The notes under the pieces are model-generated. The model was not told the DNA's origin. It saw only the letters and a list, made by a program, of their open reading frames with translations, and searched no databases. The translations under genes were made by a program, and so were the position numbers. This document shows positions 15,927 through 24,445 of a stretch of DNA of 60,449 nt, one piece after another. The first letter of the stretch is position 1, and every line of letters begins with the position of its first letter. Source of the stretch: an uncultured Muribaculum sp. (GTDB taxonomy: Bacteria > Bacteroidota > Bacteroidia > Bacteroidales > Muribaculaceae); NCBI GenBank assembly GCA_910578835.1, contig CAJTSK010000015.1, positions 1-60,449 of the forward strand. The letters are read 5' to 3'.

Positions 15927-17011
15927 AGATATTTTACGATCATCAGGTGTTTTCGTGGCAGAAAGCAGGCGGCGTGTCGCGCTATTTCATAGAACTTATG
16001 AGTAATCTGCCCGACGATATTGATTATATGTTGCCCCCGATGCTTTCGGAAAATGCCTATCTTCCTGCTCTCGGGGGTAAGGCTTCCTCGGTTAAAAGCT
16101 GGACGATGGCTAATTACCGTGTGCGTAAAAAGCTTTATGAGGCTGTCAATCAGTGTCGTTCATCCCGTATTATCGCCAAAGGCGGATTTGATGTGCTGCA
16201 CCCGACATATTATTCCACTTATTTCTTGCGTCGCCGCAAGTCGCCCTACGTGATTACTGTTCATGATTTCATACATGAGAAGTATCCCCAATATTTTTCT
16301 GATGCCTCCAGGGTGATACGCTGTAAAAAGGAAGCGGTGACTAATGCCGACCGCATAATCGCAATCAGTGAACATACCAAGAGCGACCTTGTTGATATCT
16401 ACGGAATCCCGGCAAACCGTGTAGATGTAATCTATCATGGGGCATCGTCGCTGTCGGCTGTAAAGGAGCCGGTGGAAGGGGTAGGAGAGAGGTTTGTGCT
16501 GTTTGTCGGCGACCGCACGAAATATAAGAATTTCCTCAATCTTGCCGAGGGGTTCATGCTGCTTTCTACTGCCGACCCTGAGCTGCGCCTTGTGTGTGCC
16601 GGACAACCGTTTTCAGAGACAGAGCTGAAATATCTTCGTGGTCTCGGTATAGCGGATAAGGCGATGGCGCGGTTTGTGAGCGACAGGCAGCTTGCGTGGC
16701 TATATGCCAACACAGCGTGTTTTGTTTTCCCGTCGTCTTATGAGGGCTTCGGGTTGCCGATACTTGAAGCATGGAGCGCGGGTGCGCCGGTTGCCTTGAG
16801 CAAGGCAAGCTGTTTCCCGGAAATAGCGGGTGATGCGGCGGCATGGTTTGATGCCGACGATCCGTCGGCAATCGCGTCGGCAATCGGCGATGTGATATAT
16901 TCCGATGAGGAAACGGCACGGCTTAAACGGCTTGCCTCGAAACGACTCAAGATGTTTGACTGGGGAAAGACTGCGGCTCTTACCGCCGACATCTACAGGT
17001 CAATGGCGTAA
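15923..17011 (+). CDS. family 4 glycosyltransferase
   Basis: 362 residues with GT-B architecture. The N-terminal domain has GGVSRYFIELM and the mid region VITVHDFIHEKYP with ADRIIAISEHTKSDL. The C-terminal donor domain carries VGDRTKYKNFLNL and FPSSYEGFGLPILEAWSAGAP, the GT4 E-x7-E signature for the nucleotide-sugar phosphates. It is likely a mannosyl-, glucosyl- or rhamnosyltransferase acting in the cytoplasm; the exact donor is unknown. It is the last gene of the flippase-DUF389-GT4 run, sharing ATGA with DUF389. Confidence 0.9.
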   Translation: MKIFYDHQVFSWQKAGGVSRYFIELMSNLPDDIDYMLPPMLSENAYLPALGGKASSVKSWTMANYRVRKKLYEAVNQCRSSRIIAKGGFDVLHPTYYSTYFLRRRKSPYVITVHDFIHEKYPQYFSDASRVIRCKKEAVTNADRIIAISEHTKSDLVDIYGIPANRVDVIYHGASSLSAVKEPVEGVGERFVLFVGDRTKYKNFLNLAEGFMLLSTADPELRLVCAGQPFSETELKYLRGLGIADKAMARFVSDRQLAWLYANTACFVFPSSYEGFGLPILEAWSAGAPVALSKASCFPEIAGDAAAWFDADDPSAIASAIGDVIYSDEETARLKRLASKRLKMFDWGKTAALTADIYRSMA

Positions 17012-17056
17012 AATACGCTGCCTATTGTAAATAGTTTATTTGTCAATACTTTATAT

Positions 17057-17833
17057 ATGGTGACAATATTGTTTCATTCGACCATATTCGGTCCTGTTCA
17101 CAGCCGCCGTCTTGGCACTTCATTGGGCGTCAATCTGTCGCCTGTCGACGGCAAGGTGTGTTCATTTGATTGCGTGTATTGTGAAGCCGGCTACAACTCT
17201 CAGGGCACCGGAAAAAGCGGACTTCCCCCGCGTGAAGAGGTGAGCCGCCTGCTTGAGGCGAAGCTGAAAGAGATGCGTGATGCCGGCGCTTCGCTCGATG
17301 TAATCACTTTTTCGGGCAACGGCGAGCCTACGCTGCATCCCGACTTCGAGAATATCATCAATGACACCGTAAGGTTGCGTGACCTTTATTTTCCGGAGGC
17401 AAAGGTGAGCGTGTTGTGCAACTCCACGCGCCTTGACCGTGAAGGGGTGGTAAACGGACTGATGAAGGTCGATAACTGCATACTGAAGCTCGATTCTGCG
17501 CTTACACCCACTATGCGCCTGATTGACCAACCTGTGTCGAAGTCATTTACATGTGAATATCTGATTCCGCAGCTTGAAGCGTTTGGCGACAAGTGTATCA
17601 TACAGACAATGATGCTTCGCGGAAATCACAACGGTGAGCATATCGATAATACCACTCCTGAGGAAGTCGACGCGCTCATAGAGGCATACAAGCGTATCGG
17701 ACCACGGGAAGTGATGCTTTATTCCATCGACCGCGCCACTCCGGAAAGCGACTTGCAGAAGGTTGGGCGTGAGGAACTTGAGGCGATTGCAGAGCGTGTA
17801 CGCGAGGCTGGTATAAAAGTGTTGGTAAGCTGA
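17057..17833 (+). CDS. radical SAM protein
   Basis: 258 residues. The cluster motif CSFDCVYC (CxxxCxxC) binds a [4Fe-4S] cluster that cleaves S-adenosylmethionine. TFSGNGEPTLHPDF is the glycine-rich SAM-binding strand of the wyosine/COG0731-like group, and the opening FGPVHSRRLGTSLGVNLSP is typical of that group. The substrate is unknown. It shares TGATG with the downstream S66 peptidase gene, so the pair is co-transcribed. No promoter with both boxes was seen in the 45-bp gap after the GT4 gene, so read-through from that operon is possible. Confidence 0.85.
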   Translation: MVTILFHSTIFGPVHSRRLGTSLGVNLSPVDGKVCSFDCVYCEAGYNSQGTGKSGLPPREEVSRLLEAKLKEMRDAGASLDVITFSGNGEPTLHPDFENIINDTVRLRDLYFPEAKVSVLCNSTRLDREGVVNGLMKVDNCILKLDSALTPTMRLIDQPVSKSFTCEYLIPQLEAFGDKCIIQTMMLRGNHNGEHIDNTTPEEVDALIEAYKRIGPREVMLYSIDRATPESDLQKVGREELEAIAERVREAGIKVLVS

Positions 17834-18747
17834 TGGATGGTAAGGTGATATATCCGCGTGAGCTCGCCGTGGGCGACCGTATCGCGATAGTGTCGCCGGC
17901 GAGCAGTATTGACCCGGCGTTGGTCGAGGGTGCGTTGCCGGTGTTGCGCTCACAGGGTTGGAATCCTTATGTGGCTTCCTCAGCGCTCGGTAATGACGGC
18001 AGTTATAGCGGCTCTATGGAAGCGCGTCTTGCCGACTTGACAGAGGCGGTGTGTGACCCTTCTGTAAGGGCGATACTCTGTAGCCGTGGAGGCTATGGTG
18101 CCGTGCATCTGCTTGAACGCTTTCCCGCCGGGCAGTTTCTTGCCGACCCGAAATGGATTATCGGGTTCAGCGACATCTCCGCGCTACATGCCCTGGCTTC
18201 CCGCCTCGGAGTGGCGAGTGTGCATAGCTCGATGTGCAAGAATCTTGCTATTAACGGTGGTGAAGACCCTGCCGCCAATGCGCTTTTCGGCATCCTGCGC
18301 GGCGAGGGTATAAGCTATGAGGTTGCACCTCACCCGTATAATGTCGCCGGTGCGGCTTCCGGCACCCTCGTCGGGGGTAATATGGCTGTGCTTGGCGGAC
18401 TTATCGGCACATGTTACGACATATTCCGTGCATCTGACCCGATAATATTTATCGAGGATATCGCCGAGCCTATATATAAGGTAGAGCGGTTGTTGTATCA
18501 GTTGCGTCTGAGCGGCGTGCTGTCGCGTGCCAAGGGTATTATCGTAGGACAGTTCACAGAATATAATCCCGACCGCAACTACATGGCTATGTACGATATG
18601 ATACGCGACATGACGCGCGACCTTGGCATCCCTGTCGCCTTTGATTTCCCTGTCGGGCATGTTGACGGCAATATGCCTGTGATTGAATCTGCGCCCTGTC
18701 ATCTTGAAGTGACAGGCGATAAAGTGACTTTTTTTCAAGCAAGATAA
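17833..18747 (+). CDS. LD-carboxypeptidase (peptidase family S66)
   Basis: 304 residues, the usual LdcA length. The N-terminal domain opens GDRIAIVSPASSID and contains RGGYGAVHLLE. The nucleophile Ser113 lies in GFSDISALH. The catalytic Glu (FIEDIAEPIYKVERLL) and His (VGHVDGNMPV) of the S66 Ser-His-Glu triad follow in order. These cytoplasmic enzymes remove the terminal D-Ala from recycled muropeptide tetrapeptides. No signal peptide is seen, as expected. It is coupled to the radical SAM gene upstream, and a flavoprotein gene starts 13 bp downstream. Confidence 0.92.
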   Translation: MDGKVIYPRELAVGDRIAIVSPASSIDPALVEGALPVLRSQGWNPYVASSALGNDGSYSGSMEARLADLTEAVCDPSVRAILCSRGGYGAVHLLERFPAGQFLADPKWIIGFSDISALHALASRLGVASVHSSMCKNLAINGGEDPAANALFGILRGEGISYEVAPHPYNVAGAASGTLVGGNMAVLGGLIGTCYDIFRASDPIIFIEDIAEPIYKVERLLYQLRLSGVLSRAKGIIVGQFTEYNPDRNYMAMYDMIRDMTRDLGIPVAFDFPVGHVDGNMPVIESAPCHLEVTGDKVTFFQAR

Positions 18748-18760
18748 ATTGTGTGATATT

Positions 18761-19381
18761 ATGAAGGTACTTGTTATTAACGGGAGCCCGCATATTCACG
18801 GTTGCACCGACCGGGCTCTTCGTGAAGTGGAAATCACTCTTAATTCCCTTGGGGTTGACACAGAGCGTGTTAATGTCGGCAACAAAGATGTGAGAGGTTG
18901 TGTCTCATGCCGTTACTGCCGCGAGCATGGACGATGTGTATTTAACGATGAGGTCAACGAGACCGCGCCGAAATTTGCCGAAGCCGACGGTATCATATGC
19001 GGGTCGCCGGTCTATTATGCGAGTGCGAGCGGTCAATTGCGTTCATTCCTTGACCGGCTCTTTTATAGCACCATGTCGACGGTCAACAAGACCATGAAAG
19101 TAGGTGCGGCTGTCATTTCTTCGCGTAGGGCAGGGTCGACCACAGCATTTGATGAAATCAACAAATACTTCACAATCAGTGCGATGCCTATTGTGTCAAG
19201 CACTTATTGGAATGAGGTGCATGGGGCTGTAGCGGAAGATGTGGAGAAAGACGCGGAAGGATTGCAGACTATGCGCAACCTTGGCAGAAACATGGCTTTC
19301 TTAATAAAAGCGATAAATGCGGTAAAATCGGAAATCCCTGAGCAGGAGCGCAATACGTTTACCAATTTCATCAGAGAGTAG
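18761..19381 (+). CDS. NADPH-dependent FMN reductase / iron-sulfur flavoprotein family
   Basis: 206 residues, flavodoxin-like fold. The start at 18761 places the phosphate-binding loop INGSPHIHGCT at the N-terminus; four further in-frame residues upstream add nothing. The Cys pattern CVSCRYCREHGRC resembles the cluster-binding motif of Isf-type flavoproteins, and ICGSPVYYASASGQLRSFLDR is the conserved FMN region. Such proteins transfer electrons or reduce flavins and quinones. The partner is unknown. Probably the last gene of the unit starting at 17057. Confidence 0.85.
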   Translation: MKVLVINGSPHIHGCTDRALREVEITLNSLGVDTERVNVGNKDVRGCVSCRYCREHGRCVFNDEVNETAPKFAEADGIICGSPVYYASASGQLRSFLDRLFYSTMSTVNKTMKVGAAVISSRRAGSTTAFDEINKYFTISAMPIVSSTYWNEVHGAVAEDVEKDAEGLQTMRNLGRNMAFLIKAINAVKSEIPEQERNTFTNFIRE

Positions 19382-19391
19382 GGGTATATAC

Positions 19392-19470
19392 AAAAAAAAT
19401 TACCCGTCGTCTCGACGAATAATCTTCTTAACCTTAAATCTAATACCATGAAAAACACGTTGCAAAGGTA
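19392..19470 (-). ncRNA. putative small RNA transcription unit
   Basis: On the minus strand, a -7 box TACCTTTG (19463-19470) is followed by about 40 nt of unpaired-looking sequence containing CATGGTATTAGATTTAAGG. A terminator hairpin comes next: a 10-bp stem formed by 19413-19422 and 19400-19409, including two G-U pairs, with an AGA-type loop, then eight T residues at 19392-19399. This is a complete unit of about 65 nt that encodes no convincing peptide. It runs towards the 3' end of the flavoprotein gene. The core looks familiar from Bacteroidales intergenic regions, but I cannot name a family. Confidence 0.55.
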
Positions 19471-19478
19471 AGGGTTTT

Positions 19479-19494
19479 TATGTTATATAACATA
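19479..19494. promoter_or_regulatory. 16-bp perfect palindrome next to the small-RNA promoter
   Basis: TATGTTATATAACATA reads the same on both strands. It begins 9 bp upstream of the -7 box at 19463-19470, placing it in the spacer region of that promoter where a repressor dimer could bind. No -33 box is recognisable there. Confidence 0.4.
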
Positions 19495-19739
19495 GTTTTT
19501 CCGCAACAAAATGCTTTCTGTTAACTAAATTTAACTAAACTTCCTGTGGCTGTTTGGCTGAATGTGGACGTAATCTGTTGGCTATTAGTGTATAACGGCA
19601 AGACGGCAAATGGCGGTAAAAAAAAGCTTGTTGACATCTCATGCGGTGACCATTGCCGAGTGGCGGAATCTTTCGCTGACAGATTCGCGCCAATTATCGA
19701 TTGTTCCGTTAATAAAAAATTAAAATTGTGGAGATTGGG
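19495..19739. other. intergenic region without a supported gene
   Basis: About 245 bp between the small-RNA unit and the ppiD promoter. A poly-A run at 19619-19626 is followed by AAGCTTGTTGACATC. No convincing ORF, RNA or terminator was found. Confidence 0.4.
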
Positions 19740-19771
19740 TTGTGATATAACGCTGAAAATGCTTATCTTTG
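19740..19771 (+). promoter_or_regulatory. promoter of the ppiD-like gene
   Basis: TTG at 19740-19742, a 21-bp spacer, then TATCTTTG at 19764-19771. The ATG lies 79 bp further on, leaving a fairly long leader. Confidence 0.55.
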
Positions 19772-19850
19772 TGCGATTTTCCCCTTGATATATATTGTTG
19801 AGGGCGTAATCCTGTCATTATCAATGAAATTTAAAAACACTAAGCAATAA

Positions 19851-21920
19851 ATGGCAACACTTGAAAAAATCCGCAAGAGATCAACTCTGCTACTGATCGT
19901 CGTCGGTGCAGCCCTTTTGGCGTTCATCATCGGTGACTTCTTCACCTCAGGCCGTACTCTTTTCGGCACAGGTACTACTATCGCCAAGGTCGGCGATGAG
20001 AAAATCGACATCCAGGACTTCCAGCGCCGCTATGAAGAGGCTAACCAGATGTACCAGCAACAAGGTGCAAAAATGGATCCCGCAGCTTTGCAGCAGCGAG
20101 TGCTTTACGGCATGATTCAAGAACAGCTTCTTGACAAGGAAATCAATGATCTCGGTATCGAGGTGTCTGACAACGAGCTTACCCAGGCAATGCTTGGTCC
20201 TGACGCTCACTATGCTATGATTCAGTTTGCTCAAAACATGGGCTTCGAGTCTCCTTCTCAGCTTTATGACGTGGCGTTCAACCCCGGCAAGTACGGTGTG
20301 CCCGAAGACCAGGCTCGTCAGGTGCAGCAGATGTGGCTCAAGCAGGAGCAGCAGATGGAGATGATGCTCAAGCAGCAGAAGTTCCAGAATCTTCTTGTAG
20401 GTTCGCTGGTTGCCAACGAACTTGATGCAAAGGCTTACTATGACGGCAATGCCGCTACAAGCCATATCGCATATGCCAAGAAGAGCTATTCCGACCTTCC
20501 CAACGACAAGTATCCCGTCTCTGATTCTGAAATCAAGGCAGAATATGACAAGCAGAAAAATGCTTACAAGGTTGATGAGGAAATGCGTCGCGTAAGCTAC
20601 ATCGCAGTCAACATCGAGCCTTCTACAGCTGACGTTGCCGAGGCACGCAAGCTTGTTGACGCCACAGTGGCAAATCTTGCCGCCACCAACGACCTTGAAG
20701 CTGTAAACGGTGACAGCAACTTTGGCGTTGACAGCCGTTCGACCACATTGTCGGCAATCACCAATCCTCAGCTAAAGAATTTTGTGGCTGACAGCGTTAC
20801 CGGCGCGGTTACCATGCTTTCTTTCATCAACGATGAGTTTACCATCGCCAAGAATCTTGGCAAGAAGGTGGCTGTTGACTCAATCAACGTTGACCTTGTG
20901 GCTTATCAGGGTGATGCAGCGGGTCGTGACTCACTTCTCGCCGCCCTTAATTCAGGTACTCCTTTCGAGGAAGCGCTCAAGATGCCCGGCGTGGTGGGCG
21001 GACAGGCTGATGTGTGGAATACCCTCGCTTCCACTCCCGACAACGAGCTTAAGGAAAAGCTCCTTAACGCAGGCTCGGGATATTTCATCTCTGACAGCAC
21101 TGCCAACGATGCCCGCATCGTGCGTGTGAACAGCAAGAAGGCTCCCGTGGCAATCTACGATTATGCTACCGTGACTTACAAGGTATATCCTTCTGACGCT
21201 ACCGTGGCTAAACTTAACGATGACCTCCAGGAGTTCATGAGCGGTGTTACAAAGGCTGACTCACTTACAATCGCCAAGGCTATCAAGGCTGGATATGCTC
21301 TTCAGCCCGCCATGCTTACCGCCAACAGCGCTACTCTCGGCAATGTGCCTTATACCCGCAATGCCGTAAAATGGGCGATGGATGCAAAGCGCGGAGAGGT
21401 TTCTCCCATTCTTGAGGATGGACAGAACGACCGTCTGATTGTGGTTGCTCTCAACGAAATCATCAAGCCCGGATTTATGCCGATTAGCGACGATATCAAG
21501 ACTGCCCTTACTGAAAAGGTGCGCAACGACAAGAAAGCCGCTGACCTTATCGCACAGTACAAGGGCAAGGCTTCTGACATTGCCGGATATGCCGGCTTGA
21601 TGCAGGCTAATGTTGACTCTACCGAGGTTACTTTCGGTCAGATGTTCATTGCCGGTATCGGAGCGATGGAGTCTAACCTCCTCGGTCAGGTGCCTGTAAC
21701 TCCCAAGGGAGTGGTTGCCGGTCCGCTTCAGGGCAACAACGGCGTGTATGTATATCAGGTATATGAAGTCGACAATCAGTCACGTCCCTATAACTATCAG
21801 GAAAATGCTGCACGCTACAACCAGCAGTTTGGCGGTCAGGCAGTGCTTCAGAACTTCTTTGATATAATGATGGAAGACAATAAGGTTGTCAACAACACAT
21901 TGAAATTCTACAACGACTAA
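19851..21920 (+). CDS. ppiD: PpiD-like periplasmic folding factor (SurA-N/parvulin-type)
   Basis: 689 residues. A single N-terminal membrane anchor (about 12-30) is followed by a SurA-N-like chaperone domain (KVGDEKIDIQDFQRRYEEAN onward) and a Gln/Met-rich linker (about 140-180). Parvulin-like regions come next, including LLAALNSGTPFEEALKMPGV, and the tail is long. This is the Bacteroidetes version of PpiD: inner-membrane anchored, facing the periplasm, helping newly exported outer-membrane proteins. The parvulin active-site residues look degenerate, so chaperone action may dominate over isomerase activity. It is monocistronic with its own promoter and a strong terminator. Confidence 0.85.
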   Translation: MATLEKIRKRSTLLLIVVGAALLAFIIGDFFTSGRTLFGTGTTIAKVGDEKIDIQDFQRRYEEANQMYQQQGAKMDPAALQQRVLYGMIQEQLLDKEINDLGIEVSDNELTQAMLGPDAHYAMIQFAQNMGFESPSQLYDVAFNPGKYGVPEDQARQVQQMWLKQEQQMEMMLKQQKFQNLLVGSLVANELDAKAYYDGNAATSHIAYAKKSYSDLPNDKYPVSDSEIKAEYDKQKNAYKVDEEMRRVSYIAVNIEPSTADVAEARKLVDATVANLAATNDLEAVNGDSNFGVDSRSTTLSAITNPQLKNFVADSVTGAVTMLSFINDEFTIAKNLGKKVAVDSINVDLVAYQGDAAGRDSLLAALNSGTPFEEALKMPGVVGGQADVWNTLASTPDNELKEKLLNAGSGYFISDSTANDARIVRVNSKKAPVAIYDYATVTYKVYPSDATVAKLNDDLQEFMSGVTKADSLTIAKAIKAGYALQPAMLTANSATLGNVPYTRNAVKWAMDAKRGEVSPILEDGQNDRLIVVALNEIIKPGFMPISDDIKTALTEKVRNDKKAADLIAQYKGKASDIAGYAGLMQANVDSTEVTFGQMFIAGIGAMESNLLGQVPVTPKGVVAGPLQGNNGVYVYQVYEVDNQSRPYNYQENAARYNQQFGGQAVLQNFFDIMMEDNKVVNNTLKFYND

Positions 21921-21944
21921 CCCTAATTCTCTATAATGAACATT

Positions 21945-21977
21945 AAAGGCGGTGACCGTGCAGGTTGCCGCCTTTTT
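21945..21977 (+). terminator. intrinsic terminator of the ppiD-like gene
   Basis: An 8-bp stem AAAGGCGG (21945-21952) with CCGCCTTT (21968-21975), followed by further T residues. It lies 25 bp after the stop. Confidence 0.85.
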
Positions 21978-22018
21978 GTTTTCTATATATTCATAAAGGC
22001 AACTTTATCGCCTTACTC

Positions 22019-22049
22019 TTTAGATTAACCTATATTTTTAGTAAGTTTG
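22019..22049 (+). promoter_or_regulatory. promoter of the HAD gene, -7 box 4 bp from ATG
   Basis: TTTA at 22019-22022, a 19-bp spacer, then TAAGTTTG at 22042-22049. The ATG at 22054 follows after CGGT, predicting a leaderless or almost leaderless mRNA. Confidence 0.5.
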
Positions 22050-22053
22050 CGGT

Positions 22054-22656
22054 ATGGTAAAGAATTTATTGTTTGATCTTGGCGGCGTAATCATGGATAT
22101 ACGCCGTGAAAATTGTGAGCAGGCGTTCCGGCAGCTTGGCATGGACAGTATCGGGGATTATCTTGGCGACTACGGGCAGAAAGGTCCGTTTGCCGCCCTT
22201 GAAGAAGGCAAGATAACCGAGCAGGAATTTCGTGATAGTGTGCGCGCACTTATACCACGTGACGTGACCGATGAGGAGATTGACAAGGCGTTTAACCGTT
22301 TCCTTACCGGTATACCGTTGAGGCGTCTCGAAGAGCTACGCCGTTTGCGCAAGGATTACAAGCTTTATCTGCTCTCCAATACTAACTCCATCATGTGGCG
22401 GCAGGATATTGCCCGCTATTTCCGCCAGGAGGGAAAGTCTCTTGAAGATTACTTTGACGGCATCGTTACCTCGTTTGAAGCCAAATGCTGTAAGCCCGAC
22501 CCCGCGATATTCAGGCTGGTTGTGGAAAAGTGTGGCATATCTCCGGAGGAAACCATATTTTTCGACGACTCAAAGGCTAATGTCGAGGCGGCTTCACAAC
22601 TCGGCTTCGGGACACGTCATGTTGCGCCCGGCACCGAATTTTACGAATTGTTATAA
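22054..22656 (+). CDS. HAD-superfamily hydrolase
   Basis: 200 residues. Motif I is LLFDLGGVIMD with the nucleophile Asp8. Motif II is LYLLSNTNS. Motif III/IV is CCKPDPAIF, then ETIFFDDSKANVEAA. An alpha-helical cap of about 60 residues lies between motifs I and II. It belongs to the YihX/haloacid-dehalogenase-like subgroup, so it is probably a small-molecule or sugar-phosphate phosphatase; the substrate is unknown. upp follows after 17 bp, so the two are likely co-transcribed from the promoter at 22019-22049. Confidence 0.88.
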   Translation: MVKNLLFDLGGVIMDIRRENCEQAFRQLGMDSIGDYLGDYGQKGPFAALEEGKITEQEFRDSVRALIPRDVTDEEIDKAFNRFLTGIPLRRLEELRRLRKDYKLYLLSNTNSIMWRQDIARYFRQEGKSLEDYFDGIVTSFEAKCCKPDPAIFRLVVEKCGISPEETIFFDDSKANVEAASQLGFGTRHVAPGTEFYELL

Positions 22657-22673
22657 AAAGCAAGTCCTGAATC

Positions 22674-23327
22674 ATGAAGGTTATAAATTTTGATGAACAT
22701 CCCTCCGTCATAAGCCAGTATATGATGGAGCTGAGGAATGTCGATATTCAGCATGATATGCTCCGCTTCCGCCGAAACCTGGAGCGCATAGGTGAACTGA
22801 TGGCTTATGAGATAAGCCGCACTCTTGAATATAAGAAGGTGGAGATACAGACCCCGCTTGCCCCTGCCACATGTGACGTGATTGCCGATAAGGTTGTGCT
22901 CGGCACGATATTCCGCGCCGGGGTGCCGTTTCATCTGGGATTCCTGAATGTGCTTGACAAGAGCGATAATGCCTTCGTGTCGGCATATCGCAAATATAAG
23001 GAGAAGGAAAACTTTGACGTGTTTATCGAGTATATCGCCTCGCCTTGTCTTGACGGCAAGACACTGATACTTGTCGACCCGATGCTTGCCACGGGCGCGT
23101 CAATGGAATTAAGCTACAAGGCTCTTCTTACCAAGGGTACGCCTGCTAAGATTCATGTGGCGTCGGTGATAGCCTCACAAGTGGCGATTGACTATATCAA
23201 GGCGACATTCCCCGCCGATAAGACAACGGTGTGGGTAGGTGCTGTCGACCCCGAGATAAACGCCCACAGCTATATCGTGCCCGGGCTGGGTGATGCCGGA
23301 GACCTCGCCTACGGCATAAAGGAGTAA
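22674..23327 (+). CDS. upp: uracil phosphoribosyltransferase
   Basis: 217 residues, close to the roughly 208 of E. coli Upp. The PRPP loop LVDPMLATGASM is clear. The N-terminal STY-like RNVDIQHDMLRFRRNLERIGELMAYEISR and the C-terminal uracil-binding VPGLGDAGDLAYG are also present. It salvages uracil to UMP in the cytoplasm. It lies 17 bp after the HAD gene on the same strand, and its 3' end overlaps the convergent PPTase gene by 19 bp. Confidence 0.95.
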   Translation: MKVINFDEHPSVISQYMMELRNVDIQHDMLRFRRNLERIGELMAYEISRTLEYKKVEIQTPLAPATCDVIADKVVLGTIFRAGVPFHLGFLNVLDKSDNAFVSAYRKYKEKENFDVFIEYIASPCLDGKTLILVDPMLATGASMELSYKALLTKGTPAKIHVASVIASQVAIDYIKATFPADKTTVWVGAVDPEINAHSYIVPGLGDAGDLAYGIKE

Positions 23328-23854
23328 GGATTGGCGGCGGTGAGGAGTGCGTTGGCTATCGTGACCGATTCGACGCGATAGACGGTGCCCGCTATTTCAG
23401 TCATGAAGTTTCCCGGCTGTGGCAGCTTTATGCCGTTGGCAAAGTCTATGCCGGCAATGCCTGCGGCTTTATATAACGCCTCCTTCATGGTCCACGCCGT
23501 AAGCAGTGCCTCGTCGTCGGTAAACTGCTTCTGCTCCTCTTCTGAAAGAAATTTGCGCGTCACTCTACGCAGGGTGGCGCGCGGTGTTTCTATGTCGATT
23601 CCTATGCGTGCGGTATTTCCTATGCCTATAGCTGCGTAGCCCTTGCAGTGGGATATGGATATTTCGCGGCTAAATCCTGCGATATAAGGCGATCCGTCGT
23701 CGCGGTGGCATAGTTGAGCCTCACCGCCCTCAATCGCTGTCAGAAGCCGCCTCACGGCGCTTTTCTGGGCTTCTGCCTGCGGGGTGGCAAGCTCGTCGTG
23801 GGTGAAGGCTGTGACATATATGTCGATTCCGGCAAGTTGAAGTCGTTCAATCAT
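23309..23854 (-). CDS. 4'-phosphopantetheinyl transferase superfamily protein (Sfp-type)
   Basis: 181 residues. The magnesium and CoA site GIDIE (near residue 90) and the second motif WTMKEALYKA (near 120) with SISHCKGYAAIGIG upstream are the PPTase hallmarks. It attaches phosphopantetheine to carrier proteins such as ACP. It is the last gene of the minus-strand run gldE-gldD-PPTase and overlaps gldD by 4 bp. This neighbourhood recurs in Bacteroidetes as I know it. Its stop lies inside the end of the convergent upp gene. Confidence 0.9.
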   Translation of the reverse strand: MIERLQLAGIDIYVTAFTHDELATPQAEAQKSAVRRLLTAIEGGEAQLCHRDDGSPYIAGFSREISISHCKGYAAIGIGNTARIGIDIETPRATLRRVTRKFLSEEEQKQFTDDEALLTAWTMKEALYKAAGIAGIDFANGIKLPQPGNFMTEIAGTVYRVESVTIANALLTAANPYSFMP

Positions 23855-24435
23855 CGTCGCGATAAATTTTTTGCAGTGTACAGCAGGTCATCCTTTACTG
23901 CGGCTACCACCGGGGCTATCTCTTCCCTGGTTGCCGACGGTGAGTTTATTTCCAGTACGCCCGAGATTATAAACCGGGTGCTGTCGGTCGATAATATCTG
24001 TACCGGGGTCACTGTAGCGCCCGGTGTCACGAAGATGGTCGACGATATTTCGGCAGGACTTTGCAATTCGATTATTTCCGTGGTGTTTCCTCCGGCGTTG
24101 AGCGACATTCTCGTCAAGCGGTTGTCGATTGCATCAGCTAATCCTTTGCTTCCGTGGCTGGAGATGGTGTAGCGCAACGTAGCGCGATAGCGCGGGTACA
24201 CGGCGTTAATCCATAGATTGGAGTCGCTTTTCTGTTCTACCGTTGTAACGGCGCTTTTGTTGACAGGCAATACTACCACGGGGGTTACAATCGAGTCGTA
24301 GTCCGGAGCGTAGAGCTCTATTCGCGGATAGGCAACAGGGCGCGGTACCGGATTTTCAGCGTTTTTCCGGCATCCGGCGGCGGTGACGGCAAGCAGTATA
24401 ATCGCCTGTGAAATGGCTATGGCGCGACGAGTCAT
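23851..24435 (-). CDS. gldD: GldD-like gliding motility lipoprotein
   Basis: 194 residues. The lipoprotein signal ends at AVTAAGC (lipid Cys22). After a Pro-rich PVPRPVAYPRIELYAPDY, the central WINAVYPRYRATLRYTIS is the segment that identifies GldD. It is needed for type IX secretion and gliding in flavobacteria. In non-gliding gut Bacteroidales the role is presumably secretion-related. The neighbours fit: gldE lies 10 bp upstream and a PPTase gene overlaps downstream. The sequence is divergent, so the call rests on both motif and context. Confidence 0.75.
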   Translation of the reverse strand: MTRRAIAISQAIILLAVTAAGCRKNAENPVPRPVAYPRIELYAPDYDSIVTPVVVLPVNKSAVTTVEQKSDSNLWINAVYPRYRATLRYTISSHGSKGLADAIDNRLTRMSLNAGGNTTEIIELQSPAEISSTIFVTPGATVTPVQILSTDSTRFIISGVLEINSPSATREEIAPVVAAVKDDLLYTAKNLSRR

Positions 24436-24445
24436 GTGACACGTA

